From positions 1-64,000 of the forward strand of contig JAYRWH010000012.1 in NCBI GenBank assembly GCA_041918155.1: a stretch of 64,000 nucleotides of DNA, written 5' to 3'. The notes beneath the pieces were generated by a model. The model searched no databases. It was given only the letters and a program-made list of their open reading frames with translations, and had not been told where the DNA came from. The stretch's first letter is position 1. Each line of letters starts with the position of its first letter. A program made the position numbers and the translations under genes. This document shows positions 8,096-17,826 of this stretch, piece by piece. Source of the stretch: UBA668 sp041918155 (lineage in GTDB: Bacteria; Actinomycetota; Acidimicrobiia; Acidimicrobiales; Ilumatobacteraceae).

Positions 8096-9328
8096 TCACG
8101 CGGCCGGGCAGGCGACAGTACCCACCTCGGCGGTGGTGACGTCGAGCTCGCAGACGCCGTTGATGCCGGCTCGCAAACGACCGAGCAGCCGGGCCAGCTT
8201 GTCGTCGAGGTGTTCGGCGTTGCCGAGGCGCACCTTCACCGTGCCGTTGATCGTCAACGACAGGCCACCTGTGGCCGGATCCACCCCAGCGTACGACGTC
8301 ACTTGGCGGATCTCGGTCGGCAGCGCGGCCACCATCTGTGCCGCATCGCGGTACGTCGTCGGCGTCCACGTGCCAGCAGGCGTGTTCGGGTTGGTGCCGG
8401 CGATCATCATCAGGTCGGCGGGCTGTCCGGCCGACACGGCGAGCACCCGGCCCGAGGCGTCGATGACGCGGAACTGCCCGTCGGCGCCCTGGAACGCCGC
8501 CGCCGGGCGCCGTTCTCTGATGTCGATGTAGACCGTGTGCGGGAAGTCGGTGCGCACCTTGGCCCGCTCGACCCACGGAATCGCTTCCAGCTTCACCTCG
8601 GCGGCGTGGGTATCGACGAGCAGCACCGGTTCGCCCGCCAGGCTCTGCACGACCTTGTCGATCGCTTCCTGGTCGGAGTACTCCACACCCTGCACCTCCA
8701 CGTTGCGCACGTCGAACAAGCTCGATGCGAACACGGCGATGACGCACACCACGAGCGAGAACGCGCCGAAGATGACGCCCAGCCACATCAGCCGCTTGCG
8801 GCCCTCGGCCTTGCGCACGGCGGTACGGCGGGCACGGATACGGGGGTCGATGCCCGAGGAGGTCCGGGCCGCCTCGGCGACCTCGATGACGCGGCCTTCG
8901 TCGAGATCGTCGATGACGATTGTCGAGCGGCTGGAAGTGGAGCCGACGGCTTCGCGGCGCTCGTAGAACTCGCGCTCTTTCTCCTCATCGATGTACACCG
9001 GGTCGGGAAGTTCGTCCTCGCTGATGACGATCGTGCGCCGCGCCGGCGGCTCGGCGACGACCTCCACCTCGGCCGTGTCGAGGTGGGCACCCGAGTCGTG
9101 GGGCTCTTCCGCGTCGTGGCGGACATCACGGACACCACTGGCGAGTGGCATGTCGTCCATGGCTCCTGTGTCATCGGCGTCTGCCTCGTCGTTCGGCAAA
9201 CCCAGCAGGCGGTCGATCGCGGGGTCGTCGAAGTCGTAGCTCGGCGTCGGGTCGGAGAAGGCGCCGTGCAGCTCCTGCAGCACACTGTCGGGCACCTGAT
9301 CGGGCGAGGGCAGACGCGGCTCGGTCAC
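8096..9328 (-). CDS. ftsQ: cell division protein FtsQ
   Basis: Bitopic divisome scaffold that recruits FtsL/FtsI. A very long acidic cytoplasmic region (residues 1 to about 178) precedes a single membrane helix near 180-203. Next come a POTRA domain (F-D-V-R-N-V-E-V-Q-G-V) and an FtsQ domain with R-E-R-R-P-A-A-A-F. At 410 residues it is longer than E. coli FtsQ because of the tail. The GTG start overlaps the murB stop (GTGA). Confidence 0.93.
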   Translation of the reverse strand: MTEPRLPSPDQVPDSVLQELHGAFSDPTPSYDFDDPAIDRLLGLPNDEADADDTGAMDDMPLASGVRDVRHDAEEPHDSGAHLDTAEVEVVAEPPARRTIVISEDELPDPVYIDEEKEREFYERREAVGSTSSRSTIVIDDLDEGRVIEVAEAARTSSGIDPRIRARRTAVRKAEGRKRLMWLGVIFGAFSLVVCVIAVFASSLFDVRNVEVQGVEYSDQEAIDKVVQSLAGEPVLLVDTHAAEVKLEAIPWVERAKVRTDFPHTVYIDIRERRPAAAFQGADGQFRVIDASGRVLAVSAGQPADLMMIAGTNPNTPAGTWTPTTYRDAAQMVAALPTEIRQVTSYAGVDPATGGLSLTINGTVKVRLGNAEHLDDKLARLLGRLRAGINGVCELDVTTAEVGTVACPAA

Positions 9329-10275
9329 AGCGTCACCCCTTCGGCCGGCTCATCGACAACGTCGGCGAAACCGACGAGGCGCACCTCGCTGCGCAGCACA
9401 TGGCCGGTGCTTTCGGCAACGACCTCGCGCACCTGGCGCATCAGCTCGCGCACGTCGGCCGCGGTGGCGCCCGGTGCAGCCTGGATGAAATTGGCGTGCT
9501 TCTCGCTGACATATGCGCCGCCCACGCTGCGGCCGCGCAGACCGAGACGATCGATCAGCAGCGCGGCAGGCAGCTCTCCGGGAAGGGGATTGACGAACAC
9601 CGAACCTGCATTCTGGCCGCCCGGCTGGTGCTCACGGCGCCACCTCACGATTTCCGCGAGCGCGGCCTCCGACCCGGCGACGTCACCGTGGGCGAGTTGC
9701 AGCCGTGCGTGCAGCACCACCTGATGATCGGCGAGCGCCGAACCCCGAAAGCGCAACCCGAGTCGTTCTACCGGAACCCAGCCGGTGCGGCCGCGGCGCA
9801 GATCGTGCACCTGCGCGCCGACCAGCGAGGCAGCCATGTCGCTGCCGTGCCCGCCGGCGTTCATCCGCACCGCGCCACCGATGCTGCCGGGCACGCCAAC
9901 CGCCCACTCGAAGCCCACCAGGCCGGCCGCCGAGCAGCGCCGCGCCAACACCGGCAGGGCCACTGCGCCACCGACCGTCACCACGTCGTCGGCGAACTCG
10001 GTCCACTCGCCCATCGCCGTGAGCGACACCACGATGCCGGAGAAGCCCTCATCAGCGACGAGCAGGTTCGAGCCCCGCCCGAGCACGAGCACGGGCAGGC
10101 CCGAGTCGCGCACGACCTCGCCGATGAGAGCGAGCTCGGCCTCGTCACGCGGTGAGGCGAACACGGCCGCCGGGCCACCGAGCTTGTAGGTGGTGTGGGG
10201 GGCAAGCGACTCGTTCTCTGTGGAGAACGCCCGCAGGCGCTCGAACGCCGCGCCGAGCACCGGTCGGTGACTCAC
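9325..10275 (-). CDS. murB: UDP-N-acetylenolpyruvoylglucosamine reductase
   Basis: FAD- and NADPH-dependent enzyme making UDP-MurNAc. The FAD-binding signatures L-G-R-G-S-N-L-L-V and G-V-P-G-S-I-G-G-A-V are present, and the catalytic serine sits in N-A-G-S-V-F-V-N-P. The 316-residue length is normal. GTG start, overlapping the murC stop by 4 bases (GTGA). Confidence 0.96.
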   Translation of the reverse strand: MSHRPVLGAAFERLRAFSTENESLAPHTTYKLGGPAAVFASPRDEAELALIGEVVRDSGLPVLVLGRGSNLLVADEGFSGIVVSLTAMGEWTEFADDVVTVGGAVALPVLARRCSAAGLVGFEWAVGVPGSIGGAVRMNAGGHGSDMAASLVGAQVHDLRRGRTGWVPVERLGLRFRGSALADHQVVLHARLQLAHGDVAGSEAALAEIVRWRREHQPGGQNAGSVFVNPLPGELPAALLIDRLGLRGRSVGGAYVSEKHANFIQAAPGATAADVRELMRQVREVVAESTGHVLRSEVRLVGFADVVDEPAEGVTL

Positions 10276-11690
10276 GCGAGCCGTCCGGCGAGGCGCATCT
10301 CGGCGCGGCGGGTCATCACTTCATCGGGTAGCGCGGCGATGTCACCGCAGCCCATCGAGATGCACACGTCGCCCTCACCCAACTCACCCGCGAGGAACTC
10401 GACGAGGTCAGTACGTTTGGGCAGCCACACCACCCGCGAGCGCGGGTGTGCATCGAGCACCGCGTTGACGAGCAGCTTGCCGGTGATGCCGGGGATCGGC
10501 GCCGTGCCCGAGGCGTAGATCTCGGTGAGCACGACGACGTCGGCATCGACGAACGCCGAGTGGTAGTCCTGCCACATCGCCACAATGCGGTTGAAGCGAT
10601 TCGGCTGGAACACGGCAACGACGCGCTTCCATCCGTCGCCGCTGGCGCGCGCCGCGGCGAGCACGGCAGCGATCTCCGACGGTAGGTGGCCGTAGTCGTC
10701 CACCAGCGTCGCGCCGCCGTCGACACCACGCACGTCGAAGCGGCGGGCGACGCCACCGAACTTGGCCAGCGAAGCGGCCGCGACCTCGAAGGGCACGCCG
10801 ATCGTCACCGCCATCGCCAGCGCGCCCGTCGCGTTGCGGACGTTGTGCACGCCTCGCAGCGGCAGCGAGACCGTCCCGAGCAGCTCGCCGTTGTGCTTCA
10901 CCCCGAACGTGAACGAACCCTGCGCGGACTCGACATCGATGGCGCGGAATTCCGCACCCTCGGCCGTGCCGTAGGTGATCACGTCGTGGCGTTGCGCGAG
11001 CTCGGCCGTATGCGGGTCGTCGATACACAGCACCTTGGGCCCGTCGATTTGGCCGAGGTACTGATCGAAGCCCTCCACGATCGCCGCGAACGAGCCGTAG
11101 TGGTCGAGGTGGTCGACCTCCACATTGGTGAGGATCGTGCCGTACAAGGGCAACTGGAGATGTGTGCCGTCGCTCTCGTCGGCCTCCACGACGAGCCACT
11201 CCCCGCCGGTCCACTGTGCGCCGGTGCCCATGTCCGTGACATCGCCACCGATGACGAAGCTGGGCCGCTGGCCGGCCTCGGCGAGGATCAGCATCAGCAT
11301 CGACGTCGTCGATGTCTTGCCGTGGGTTCCGGCGACACCGATCGATCGCGCACGCGCACAGATCGCGGCGAGCATGCCTGCACGGTGCAGGGAGAGCACG
11401 CCCACCTTGTCGGCCTCGTCGCGCTCGATGTTGCGGTTCGGAATCGCCGTGCTCCAGGTGATCGCGTCTCGGCCGTGCACGAGTTCACGCCGGTGTCCGA
11501 CGTTCACGTCCACGCCCGCGGCGCGTACGCGATCGAGCACACTGCGCTCGCGGATGTCGCTGCCGCTGACCTCGTGGCCCATCTCGGCGAGCACGATCGC
11601 GATCGCGCTCATCCCCGGCCCACCGACACCAACGACGTGCAGACGGCGCGGCTGGGAGAGATCGATCGGCGGAGGAGGTGGGCCGGCCAT
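10272..11690 (-). CDS. murC: UDP-N-acetylmuramate--L-alanine ligase
   Basis: First amino-acid ligase of the peptidoglycan stem peptide. It has the N-terminal G-V-G-G-P-G-M-S nucleotide-sugar loop (residues 21-28), the ATP loop G-T-H-G-K-T-S at 121-127, E-A-D-E-S-D and V-D-D-Y-G-H. Its 472 residues fit the family. The ATG at 11690 shares its A with the murG stop (TGATG); longer versions would run through murG. Confidence 0.96.
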   Translation of the reverse strand: MAGPPPPPIDLSQPRRLHVVGVGGPGMSAIAIVLAEMGHEVSGSDIRERSVLDRVRAAGVDVNVGHRRELVHGRDAITWSTAIPNRNIERDEADKVGVLSLHRAGMLAAICARARSIGVAGTHGKTSTTSMLMLILAEAGQRPSFVIGGDVTDMGTGAQWTGGEWLVVEADESDGTHLQLPLYGTILTNVEVDHLDHYGSFAAIVEGFDQYLGQIDGPKVLCIDDPHTAELAQRHDVITYGTAEGAEFRAIDVESAQGSFTFGVKHNGELLGTVSLPLRGVHNVRNATGALAMAVTIGVPFEVAAASLAKFGGVARRFDVRGVDGGATLVDDYGHLPSEIAAVLAAARASGDGWKRVVAVFQPNRFNRIVAMWQDYHSAFVDADVVVLTEIYASGTAPIPGITGKLLVNAVLDAHPRSRVVWLPKRTDLVEFLAGELGEGDVCISMGCGDIAALPDEVMTRRAEMRLAGRLA

Positions 11691-12811
11691 CAGCGACCCC
11701 CTGCTGCGACGCGCTCGACGACCTGAACGAGGCGGCCGCTGCGGTGAAAGGCACCCTCGGCGAAGGCTCGCCCCGACAGCGCGGCGAGCGCTGCCGGGTC
11801 GGCCCGGAAGTGCTCGATCGCTGCGACGAAGCGCTCTACGGTGAACTCGGGCTGCTCGATGAGCACCGCCGCGTCGATGTCGCTGAGCACCTTGGCGTTG
11901 TCGACCTGGTGGTTCTCGGCCGCACCGGGCCACGGCACCACAATCGCCGGGGCACCGACGGTGGCCACCTCCGCGATCGTGCCCGCGCCGGCGCGGGTGA
12001 CGAACAAGTCGGCTGCCGCGTAGAGGCAAGCCATGCGCTGCTCGTAGCCGATCACGCGGTACAGGATGCCCGCCGCGCCGTCACGAGCGGGCGCGGCCCG
12101 GTCGACGAATCGGTCACCCACGACGTGGTACACCGCCAGATCGGTGCGGTCAGCCAGGCGCTCCACGGCCGCCGACACGACGTCGTTCACCGCGGCCGCG
12201 CCGAGCGAGCCGCACACCACCGCGACGACGAAGCGATCGGCGGGCAGATCCAACTCATTGCGGGCTCCCTCCCGCGCCGCGGCACGGTCGAGGCGGACCA
12301 TCTCACCGCGGATCGGGGCACCGGTGTGCTCGGCGTGGGGCAGCGCCGAACCCTCGAACGCGACGGCACACACGGCAGCCTTCTTCGCCATCAGCTTCGA
12401 CACCAGGCCGGGGCGCCGGTCATACGACACCACCACGTACGGGATGCGGAGGCGGCGCGCCGCCCACGTCGCGGGGAAGCTGCCGTAGCCACCGAGGTTC
12501 ACCACCACCTTCGGCTGCAGCTCGCGCAACAAGCGCTTCGCCGCGCGCACCGCTCGCCACAGTCGCAACGGCAGGGCGAGGTTGCGCCACAGGTTCCGCA
12601 GGGTCAGGCTGCGCTGGAGGCCGACGATGTCGAGGTTGGTGTGCGGGAAGCCGGTGGGCGGCACCAGCCGCGTCTCCACTCCACGCTGGGTACCGACATA
12701 GTGCACCGAGTCGCGGGCGTGGCCGGCCTCGACGAGTGCCTCGGCGACCGCGAGCGCCGGCAGCACATGACCCGAGGTGCCGCCGCCGGTGACGACGGCG
12801 AACGTGCTCAT
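11690..12811 (-). CDS. murG: MurG N-acetylglucosaminyltransferase
   Basis: Membrane-associated enzyme that adds GlcNAc to lipid I to make lipid II. The glycine loops G-G-G-T-S-G-H-V (residues 9-16) and N-L-G-G-Y-G-S, and the UDP-GlcNAc site R-A-G-A-G-T-I-A-E with P-W-P-G-A-A-E-N-H-Q, are present. The third G loop reads C-G-S-L-G-A rather than G-G-S-Q-G-A. Length is 373 residues. It overlaps ftsW and murC by a few bases on each side. Confidence 0.95.
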   Translation of the reverse strand: MSTFAVVTGGGTSGHVLPALAVAEALVEAGHARDSVHYVGTQRGVETRLVPPTGFPHTNLDIVGLQRSLTLRNLWRNLALPLRLWRAVRAAKRLLRELQPKVVVNLGGYGSFPATWAARRLRIPYVVVSYDRRPGLVSKLMAKKAAVCAVAFEGSALPHAEHTGAPIRGEMVRLDRAAAREGARNELDLPADRFVVAVVCGSLGAAAVNDVVSAAVERLADRTDLAVYHVVGDRFVDRAAPARDGAAGILYRVIGYEQRMACLYAAADLFVTRAGAGTIAEVATVGAPAIVVPWPGAAENHQVDNAKVLSDIDAAVLIEQPEFTVERFVAAIEHFRADPAALAALSGRAFAEGAFHRSGRLVQVVERVAAGGR

Positions 12812-14004
12812 CGCACGTTGCGGGCGACGTTCAGCAGCAGTCCGCAGGCCGTGAGCGTGACGAAGAGGGAACTGCCACCGGCGGAGAAGAACGGCAGGGT
12901 GAGGCCGGTCACCGGCATCAGGCCGGTGACGCCGCCGACATTGATGATCGTCTGCACGACGAGCCAGCCAACGATGCCCCCGGCGAGCAGCGAGTGGAAG
13001 CGGTCGGGCGTCGCCATCGCCACCTGCACGCCCGCATAGGCGAGCACCATGAACCCGCCGAGCACGGCGACGATGCCGATCATCCCCAGCTCCTCGGCGA
13101 TGACGGCGAAGATGAAGTCGGAATGCGCGAGCGGCAGGAACTCGCCGAGCTTGTTGCTGCCGCGCCCGACACCTGAGCCGGTGATACCGCCCTGCGCCAT
13201 GGCGATCATCGCCTGATACGTCTGGTAGCTGAGGTGATCCTTATGGGCTGCGATGTCGAGGAACGCGGTGAAGCGGGCCTGGCGGCGAGGGCTGGACTCC
13301 ACGAACATCCAGGCCGCGCCACCCGCAACGATGCCCGAGAGCATGACCAGAGTGATCGGGGCGCCGGCGACGAACACGACGGTGAACACGATCGCCGCCA
13401 TGACGATCGCCGAGCCGAGGTCGCCCTGCACGAGGCACAGGCCGCAGCCGACCGCGGCCAGCCCGAGCACGGGAAGCAGGGTGCGGCGAGGCGAGTGCAT
13501 CTCCTCCTTGCGCGAGGCAAGTAGGTGGGCGCAGACGATGAGGAGGGCCAGCTTGAGGAACTCGCTCGGCTGGAAGTTCACCGGGCCCACCGACACCCAC
13601 GAGCTGGCCTCGTTGACTCGATCGCCGATGCCGGGCACGAACGGCAGCAGCATCGCCCCGCACGCGATCGCGAACACGGGGTACACCAGACGCCGCCAGT
13701 TGCGGGTGGGCATGCGCATTGCCAGCCATAGGCCGATGGTGCCCAGCGCGGCCCAGATCAGTTGGCGGTTGAAGAGGCGCCACGGCGAGTTGCCCTGGTG
13801 GAACTGGCTGATCGACGTCGCCGACAGCACCATCACCAGGCCGAGCATGGTGAACACGGTCACCACAGAGGCCATGACGTAGAACGCCGTCGGCGGCGGC
13901 GTCGCCGGCCGCACGTCGGCCCGCTTGGTGGGATGTCGGCGCATCGCATCAGCCCGCGCGAGCGCGGCCCGACGACGATCGCCCAACAACGCCTGGGAAC
14001 TCAT
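12808..14004 (-). CDS. ftsW: FtsW/RodA-family septal glycosyltransferase
   Basis: SEDS-family lipid II polymerase that works with FtsI. About ten hydrophobic segments are visible after a basic N-terminal tail of ~40 residues. The family signatures P-V-F-A-I-A-C, Q-G-D-L-G-S-A and the C-terminal G-L-T-L-P-F-F-S-A-G-G-S-S are present. The 398-residue length and its place between murD and murG indicate FtsW rather than RodA. ATGA overlap with the murD stop. Confidence 0.95.
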   Translation of the reverse strand: MSSQALLGDRRRAALARADAMRRHPTKRADVRPATPPPTAFYVMASVVTVFTMLGLVMVLSATSISQFHQGNSPWRLFNRQLIWAALGTIGLWLAMRMPTRNWRRLVYPVFAIACGAMLLPFVPGIGDRVNEASSWVSVGPVNFQPSEFLKLALLIVCAHLLASRKEEMHSPRRTLLPVLGLAAVGCGLCLVQGDLGSAIVMAAIVFTVVFVAGAPITLVMLSGIVAGGAAWMFVESSPRRQARFTAFLDIAAHKDHLSYQTYQAMIAMAQGGITGSGVGRGSNKLGEFLPLAHSDFIFAVIAEELGMIGIVAVLGGFMVLAYAGVQVAMATPDRFHSLLAGGIVGWLVVQTIINVGGVTGLMPVTGLTLPFFSAGGSSLFVTLTACGLLLNVARNVR

Positions 14005-15353
14005 GGCGCACCGACCCTCTCGCGGAGTGCGGCCACGAGCCGCCGAAAGTCGTCACCCCGCGCCGGATAGCCGCCGTCGGGGTACCAGTCGAAGCTCGCG
14101 CACGCCGGCGACAGCAGCACCACATCGCCCGGCTCGGCGATCACTGCGGCGCGGGCGACCGCGTCGGCCATGTCCGTGGCGACCTGCACCGGGCAATAGC
14201 GCGCGAACGCAGCGGCCACTTCCGCACCCGCCTCGCCGAGTCCGACAACCGCCTTGACGCGGCCGTGCTCGCCGGCCAGCGACGCCAGGTCGAGCCCCTT
14301 GTTGCGGCCGCCGGCGAGCAGCACGATGCGCTCGAAGCCGCGGATCGCGGTGAGCGCGGCGTGTGGTGACGTGGCCTTGGAGTCGTTGAACCAGCGCACT
14401 CCCCCGACCTCGCCGAGCGGCTCGATCCGGTGGGGCGGGTGGCGGAACGTGGTGAGTGCAACGGCGACATCGGCCGCGGTGGCGAGGCCGCTCTCCAGCA
14501 CGAGCGCGGCCGCAGCCACCGCGTTGGTGAGATCGTGGGGCAGGGTGCGGCTCATCGAGGCGACGTCGACGATCTTCCCGCTCGGGCCGACGAGGTGACC
14601 GTCCATCACGCGATAGTCGCCCGTCGAGCGCCCGAACGTGCGGATGGTGCCACCGGCGGCGAGCAGGTTGCGCAACACGACCGCGTCGTCCGCGTTACCG
14701 ATGGCGACGTCGCCCGGTCGGCGATTGGCCCACACCCGCGCCTTGGCCGCCTCATAGGCCGCGAGCGAGGGGTGCCAGTTCTGGTGGTCGGGGGCCAGGT
14801 TCAGCCACACCGCGGCCTCGGCGCGGAAGTGCTGCAGCCAGTTGAGCCGGAAGCTGCTGCACTCCACCACGAACACGTCCACGTCGTCGGCGAGCGCGGC
14901 CACGAGCGGTACCTCGGTATTGCCGACCGCGGCCGGGCGGTGGCCTGCGGTGGCGAGCATGTGCGCGACCATGAACGTGGTGGTGGTCTTGCCATCGGTG
15001 CCGGTGACGGCGAGCATCGGTCGCGGGCCGCCGGGCCGCTCTTGCTCCCATTCGTAGGCGAGGTCGATCTCGGTGCGGATCGGCACGCCCGCGGCGACCG
15101 CGGCCGAGATCACCCGATGCTGTTCGGGCACGCCCGGCGCCGGGCACAGGATGTCTGCGGTGGCCAGCAGGCGAGCGATCACGGCCTCGTCGGGCGCCGC
15201 GACCAACTCGGCCCCGAACGCTGAAGCCTGCGCACGCTTGACCTCCGTCGGCGAATCGTCGGCCGCGAGCACCGTCCACCCGCGCTGCACGAGCGCGTGG
15301 GCGAGCGCGTCGCCGGCCAGAGCGACCCCGTAGACGAGTGCGGTGCGAGTCAT
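14001..15353 (-). CDS. murD: UDP-N-acetylmuramoylalanine--D-glutamate ligase
   Basis: Second Mur ligase. The ATP loop G-T-D-G-K-T-T-T, the E-C-S-S-F-R and L-A-P-D-H-Q-N-W-H substrate segments and the C-terminal N-D-S-K-A-T-S-P-H-A signature are clear. I chose the ATG at 15353 (450 residues) because the first strand V-Y-G-V-A-L-A-G follows directly; the upstream extension overlaps mraY. Ten bases separate it from the mraY stop. Confidence 0.96.
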   Translation of the reverse strand: MTRTALVYGVALAGDALAHALVQRGWTVLAADDSPTEVKRAQASAFGAELVAAPDEAVIARLLATADILCPAPGVPEQHRVISAAVAAGVPIRTEIDLAYEWEQERPGGPRPMLAVTGTDGKTTTTFMVAHMLATAGHRPAAVGNTEVPLVAALADDVDVFVVECSSFRLNWLQHFRAEAAVWLNLAPDHQNWHPSLAAYEAAKARVWANRRPGDVAIGNADDAVVLRNLLAAGGTIRTFGRSTGDYRVMDGHLVGPSGKIVDVASMSRTLPHDLTNAVAAAALVLESGLATAADVAVALTTFRHPPHRIEPLGEVGGVRWFNDSKATSPHAALTAIRGFERIVLLAGGRNKGLDLASLAGEHGRVKAVVGLGEAGAEVAAAFARYCPVQVATDMADAVARAAVIAEPGDVVLLSPACASFDWYPDGGYPARGDDFRRLVAALRERVGAP

Positions 15354-15363
15354 CGTGGCCGCC

Positions 15364-16416
15364 TCACAAGTTGTCCGTGAGGTGGGTGAAGTCGCCGATA
15401 AAGATGCCGAGCGCGGCCGCGACACAGATTCCACTGATGATCCAGAAGCGGATGATCACCGTCGTCTCCGGCCAGCCGATGAGTTCGAAGTGGTGGTGGA
15501 TCGGCGACATGCGAAAAAGGCGCTTCGTGCGGCCGGACGCTTTGAACACGACCATCTGCACGGCCACGGAGCCGGCCTCGATGACGTTGATGCCGCAGAT
15601 GAGGATGAGCAGCAACTGGGTGTCGGTGGTGAGCGCGAGGAGAGCCAGCGCCGTGCCGATCCCAAGCGCGCCGACATCCCCCATGAAGATGCGCGCCGGC
15701 GCGGCGTTGAACCACAGGAAGCCGGCGCACGCCCCACCGAGGGCGGCGGCGAACACGGCGAGGTCGAGCGGGTTGACGATCGCGCCGTACACCTCCGGGT
15801 TACGAAAGGCCCAGTACGCGATGATCGCGAACGCGAAGAAGCCCATCATGGCCGAGCCGCCGGCCAGGCCGTCGAGGCCATCGGTGACGTTGACCGCGTT
15901 GCTCGTGCTCCACACGATGAGCCCGGCGAAGATGACGAAGACCGGCCATGGAACGTTCCAGCCGGGCAGGGTGGCGCGGGTGAACGAGATCGTCTCGCTG
16001 ACCCCCGTCGCCGCGATCAGCCACCAGGAGAGCAGGAGCGAGAAGCCGAGCGTGACATAGCTCTTCTGCTTCCAGAAGATGCCGCGGTTGTGCGACCTGC
16101 GCACCTTGATGAAGTCGTCGAGGAACCCCATCGCGGCCATGACGAGCACTCCGACCCACATGATCAACGCCTGGTTGGAGAAGGCGATGCCCGGCCGCAG
16201 GTGAGCAAACACATAGCCGATGCCGCCAGCGGCGATGATCGCCAGGCCACCCATCGTGGGCGTGCCCGCCTTCTTCATGTGGTGCTCGGGACCGAGATCC
16301 TCCTTGCCGAGAATCGGCTGGCCCTTGCCGCGGTTGCGGAAGAACTGGATGAGCGTGCGCGTCGCGAACAGCGAGATCACCATTGCCGTCGTACCAGCGA
16401 TCATGACCGCGATCAT
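15364..16416 (-). CDS. mraY: phospho-N-acetylmuramoyl-pentapeptide transferase
   Basis: Integral membrane enzyme making lipid I from UDP-MurNAc-pentapeptide and undecaprenyl phosphate. The hallmark motifs are G-F-L-D-D-F-I-K, N-A-V-N-V-T-D-G-L-D-G-L-A, F-M-G-D-V-G-A-L and M-S-P-I-H-H-H-F-E-L. About ten membrane segments; 350 residues. It overlaps murE by four bases, leaving no room for murF, which usually sits between them. Confidence 0.97.
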   Translation of the reverse strand: MIAVMIAGTTAMVISLFATRTLIQFFRNRGKGQPILGKEDLGPEHHMKKAGTPTMGGLAIIAAGGIGYVFAHLRPGIAFSNQALIMWVGVLVMAAMGFLDDFIKVRRSHNRGIFWKQKSYVTLGFSLLLSWWLIAATGVSETISFTRATLPGWNVPWPVFVIFAGLIVWSTSNAVNVTDGLDGLAGGSAMMGFFAFAIIAYWAFRNPEVYGAIVNPLDLAVFAAALGGACAGFLWFNAAPARIFMGDVGALGIGTALALLALTTDTQLLLILICGINVIEAGSVAVQMVVFKASGRTKRLFRMSPIHHHFELIGWPETTVIIRFWIISGICVAAALGIFIGDFTHLTDNL

Positions 16417-17822
16417 GAAGCGGCCCCGAGCAGTTCGCGAGCGACCTGGCGGTCGTCGAAGGGCAGCACCTTGCGGCCGATCGTCTGCGTCGTCTCATGC
16501 CCCTTGCCGGCGATCACCACGACATCTCCTACTGCTGCGTCCTTGAACGCGATCGAAAGGGCGCGGCGGCGTTCGGGCTCGATCACAACTCGGGCACGGT
16601 AGTGCGCGGGTACCCCCGCGAACACGGCATTGATGATCTCGAGCGGATTCTCGGAACGCGGGTTGTCGGAAGTGATCACCACCACGTCGGCCAGTTCGGC
16701 CGCCACCGCGCCCATCTGCGGGCGTTTCTCGCGGTCGCGATCACCACCACAACCGAACACCACGACGAGGCGGCCGGGCGTGGTGTCGCGCGCCGCGGCG
16801 AGCACCGCGCTGAGTCCATCGGGGGTGTGGGCGTAGTCGACGATCACGTCGAATGGCTGCCCGGCCTTCACCGCCTCGAAGCGTCCGGGCACCGGCGCGG
16901 CGGCGGCAAGGCCGGCGGCGATCACGTCAGGCGCGACGCCGAGGGCGGCCACGGCCGTCGCCGCGGCCAGGCTGTTCATCGCGTTGAACGCTCCCCCGAG
17001 GCCCACGTGGATGCGCTGGCCGCGCCACGTGTAGTCGTGTGTGGTAGGGGCGACGACGAGGTCGCTGATATCGGCAAGCGAGAACGTCGCCGTCGGAATC
17101 GTGGCCCGCATGGCGATCTGCCGACCGTAGGGGTCGTCGATGTTCACCACGGCGATGTCGCTGAGCTCGGGCGTGAACAGCGTTGCCTTGGCCGCGTAGT
17201 ACTCGTCGACAGTGCGGTGCAGGTCGAGGTGGTCCCGGCCGAGGTTGGTGAACACGGCAACGGCGAAGCGACAGCCATCCACACGATGGAGCGCAAGTGC
17301 GTGCGACGAGACCTCCATCGCGACCGCGATGCGGCCGCCGGCCACGAACCCGGCGAGCAGCGCCTGCAGGTCGGGCGCCTCGGGGGTGGTGTGCTTGCCG
17401 GTGAGCGTGCCGATCACGCCGCACGGCATGCCCGCGGCCTCGAGCACGGCGGCGATGAGGTGGGTGGTGGTGGTCTTGCCGTTCGTGCCGGTGACGCCCA
17501 CCATCGACAGGTGCTGGGAGGGGTTGCCGTGGAACGCAGCAGCGAGGGGGCCCATCGCCGAGCGGGTGTCAGCGACCACGATCTGGGGCACGTCGACGCC
17601 GAGCGGGTGGTCGACGAGCAATGCCGCCGCGCCTGTCGCCACGGCCGCCGGGCCGAACTCGTGCCCGTCGACGGTGCCGCCGCGCAGGCAGCAGAACAGC
17701 GACCCCGCGGCGACCCGGCGCGAGTCGTAGACGATGTCGCCGACCCTGGTCGCGGCGTCGCCGCGTACCAGCGCCCCTGGGATCACGCCACCCATCAGCA
17801 GGTCAGCGAGCGACCGTTCCAT
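16413..17822 (-). CDS. murE: UDP-MurNAc-tripeptide synthetase, meso-DAP type
   Basis: Third Mur ligase. The ATP loop G-T-N-G-K-T-T is at residues 112-118, V-S-S-H-A-L is present, and the diaminopimelate-specifying D-N-P-R motif is at residues 386-389, followed by S-E-N-P. This predicts meso-DAP peptidoglycan. I chose the ATG at 17822, 4 bases after the ftsI stop; a GTG at 17852 would lie inside ftsI. Length is 469 residues. Confidence 0.95.
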   Translation of the reverse strand: MERSLADLLMGGVIPGALVRGDAATRVGDIVYDSRRVAAGSLFCCLRGGTVDGHEFGPAAVATGAAALLVDHPLGVDVPQIVVADTRSAMGPLAAAFHGNPSQHLSMVGVTGTNGKTTTTHLIAAVLEAAGMPCGVIGTLTGKHTTPEAPDLQALLAGFVAGGRIAVAMEVSSHALALHRVDGCRFAVAVFTNLGRDHLDLHRTVDEYYAAKATLFTPELSDIAVVNIDDPYGRQIAMRATIPTATFSLADISDLVVAPTTHDYTWRGQRIHVGLGGAFNAMNSLAAATAVAALGVAPDVIAAGLAAAAPVPGRFEAVKAGQPFDVIVDYAHTPDGLSAVLAAARDTTPGRLVVVFGCGGDRDREKRPQMGAVAAELADVVVITSDNPRSENPLEIINAVFAGVPAHYRARVVIEPERRRALSIAFKDAAVGDVVVIAGKGHETTQTIGRKVLPFDDRQVARELLGAAS

Positions 17823-17826
17823 CCGG

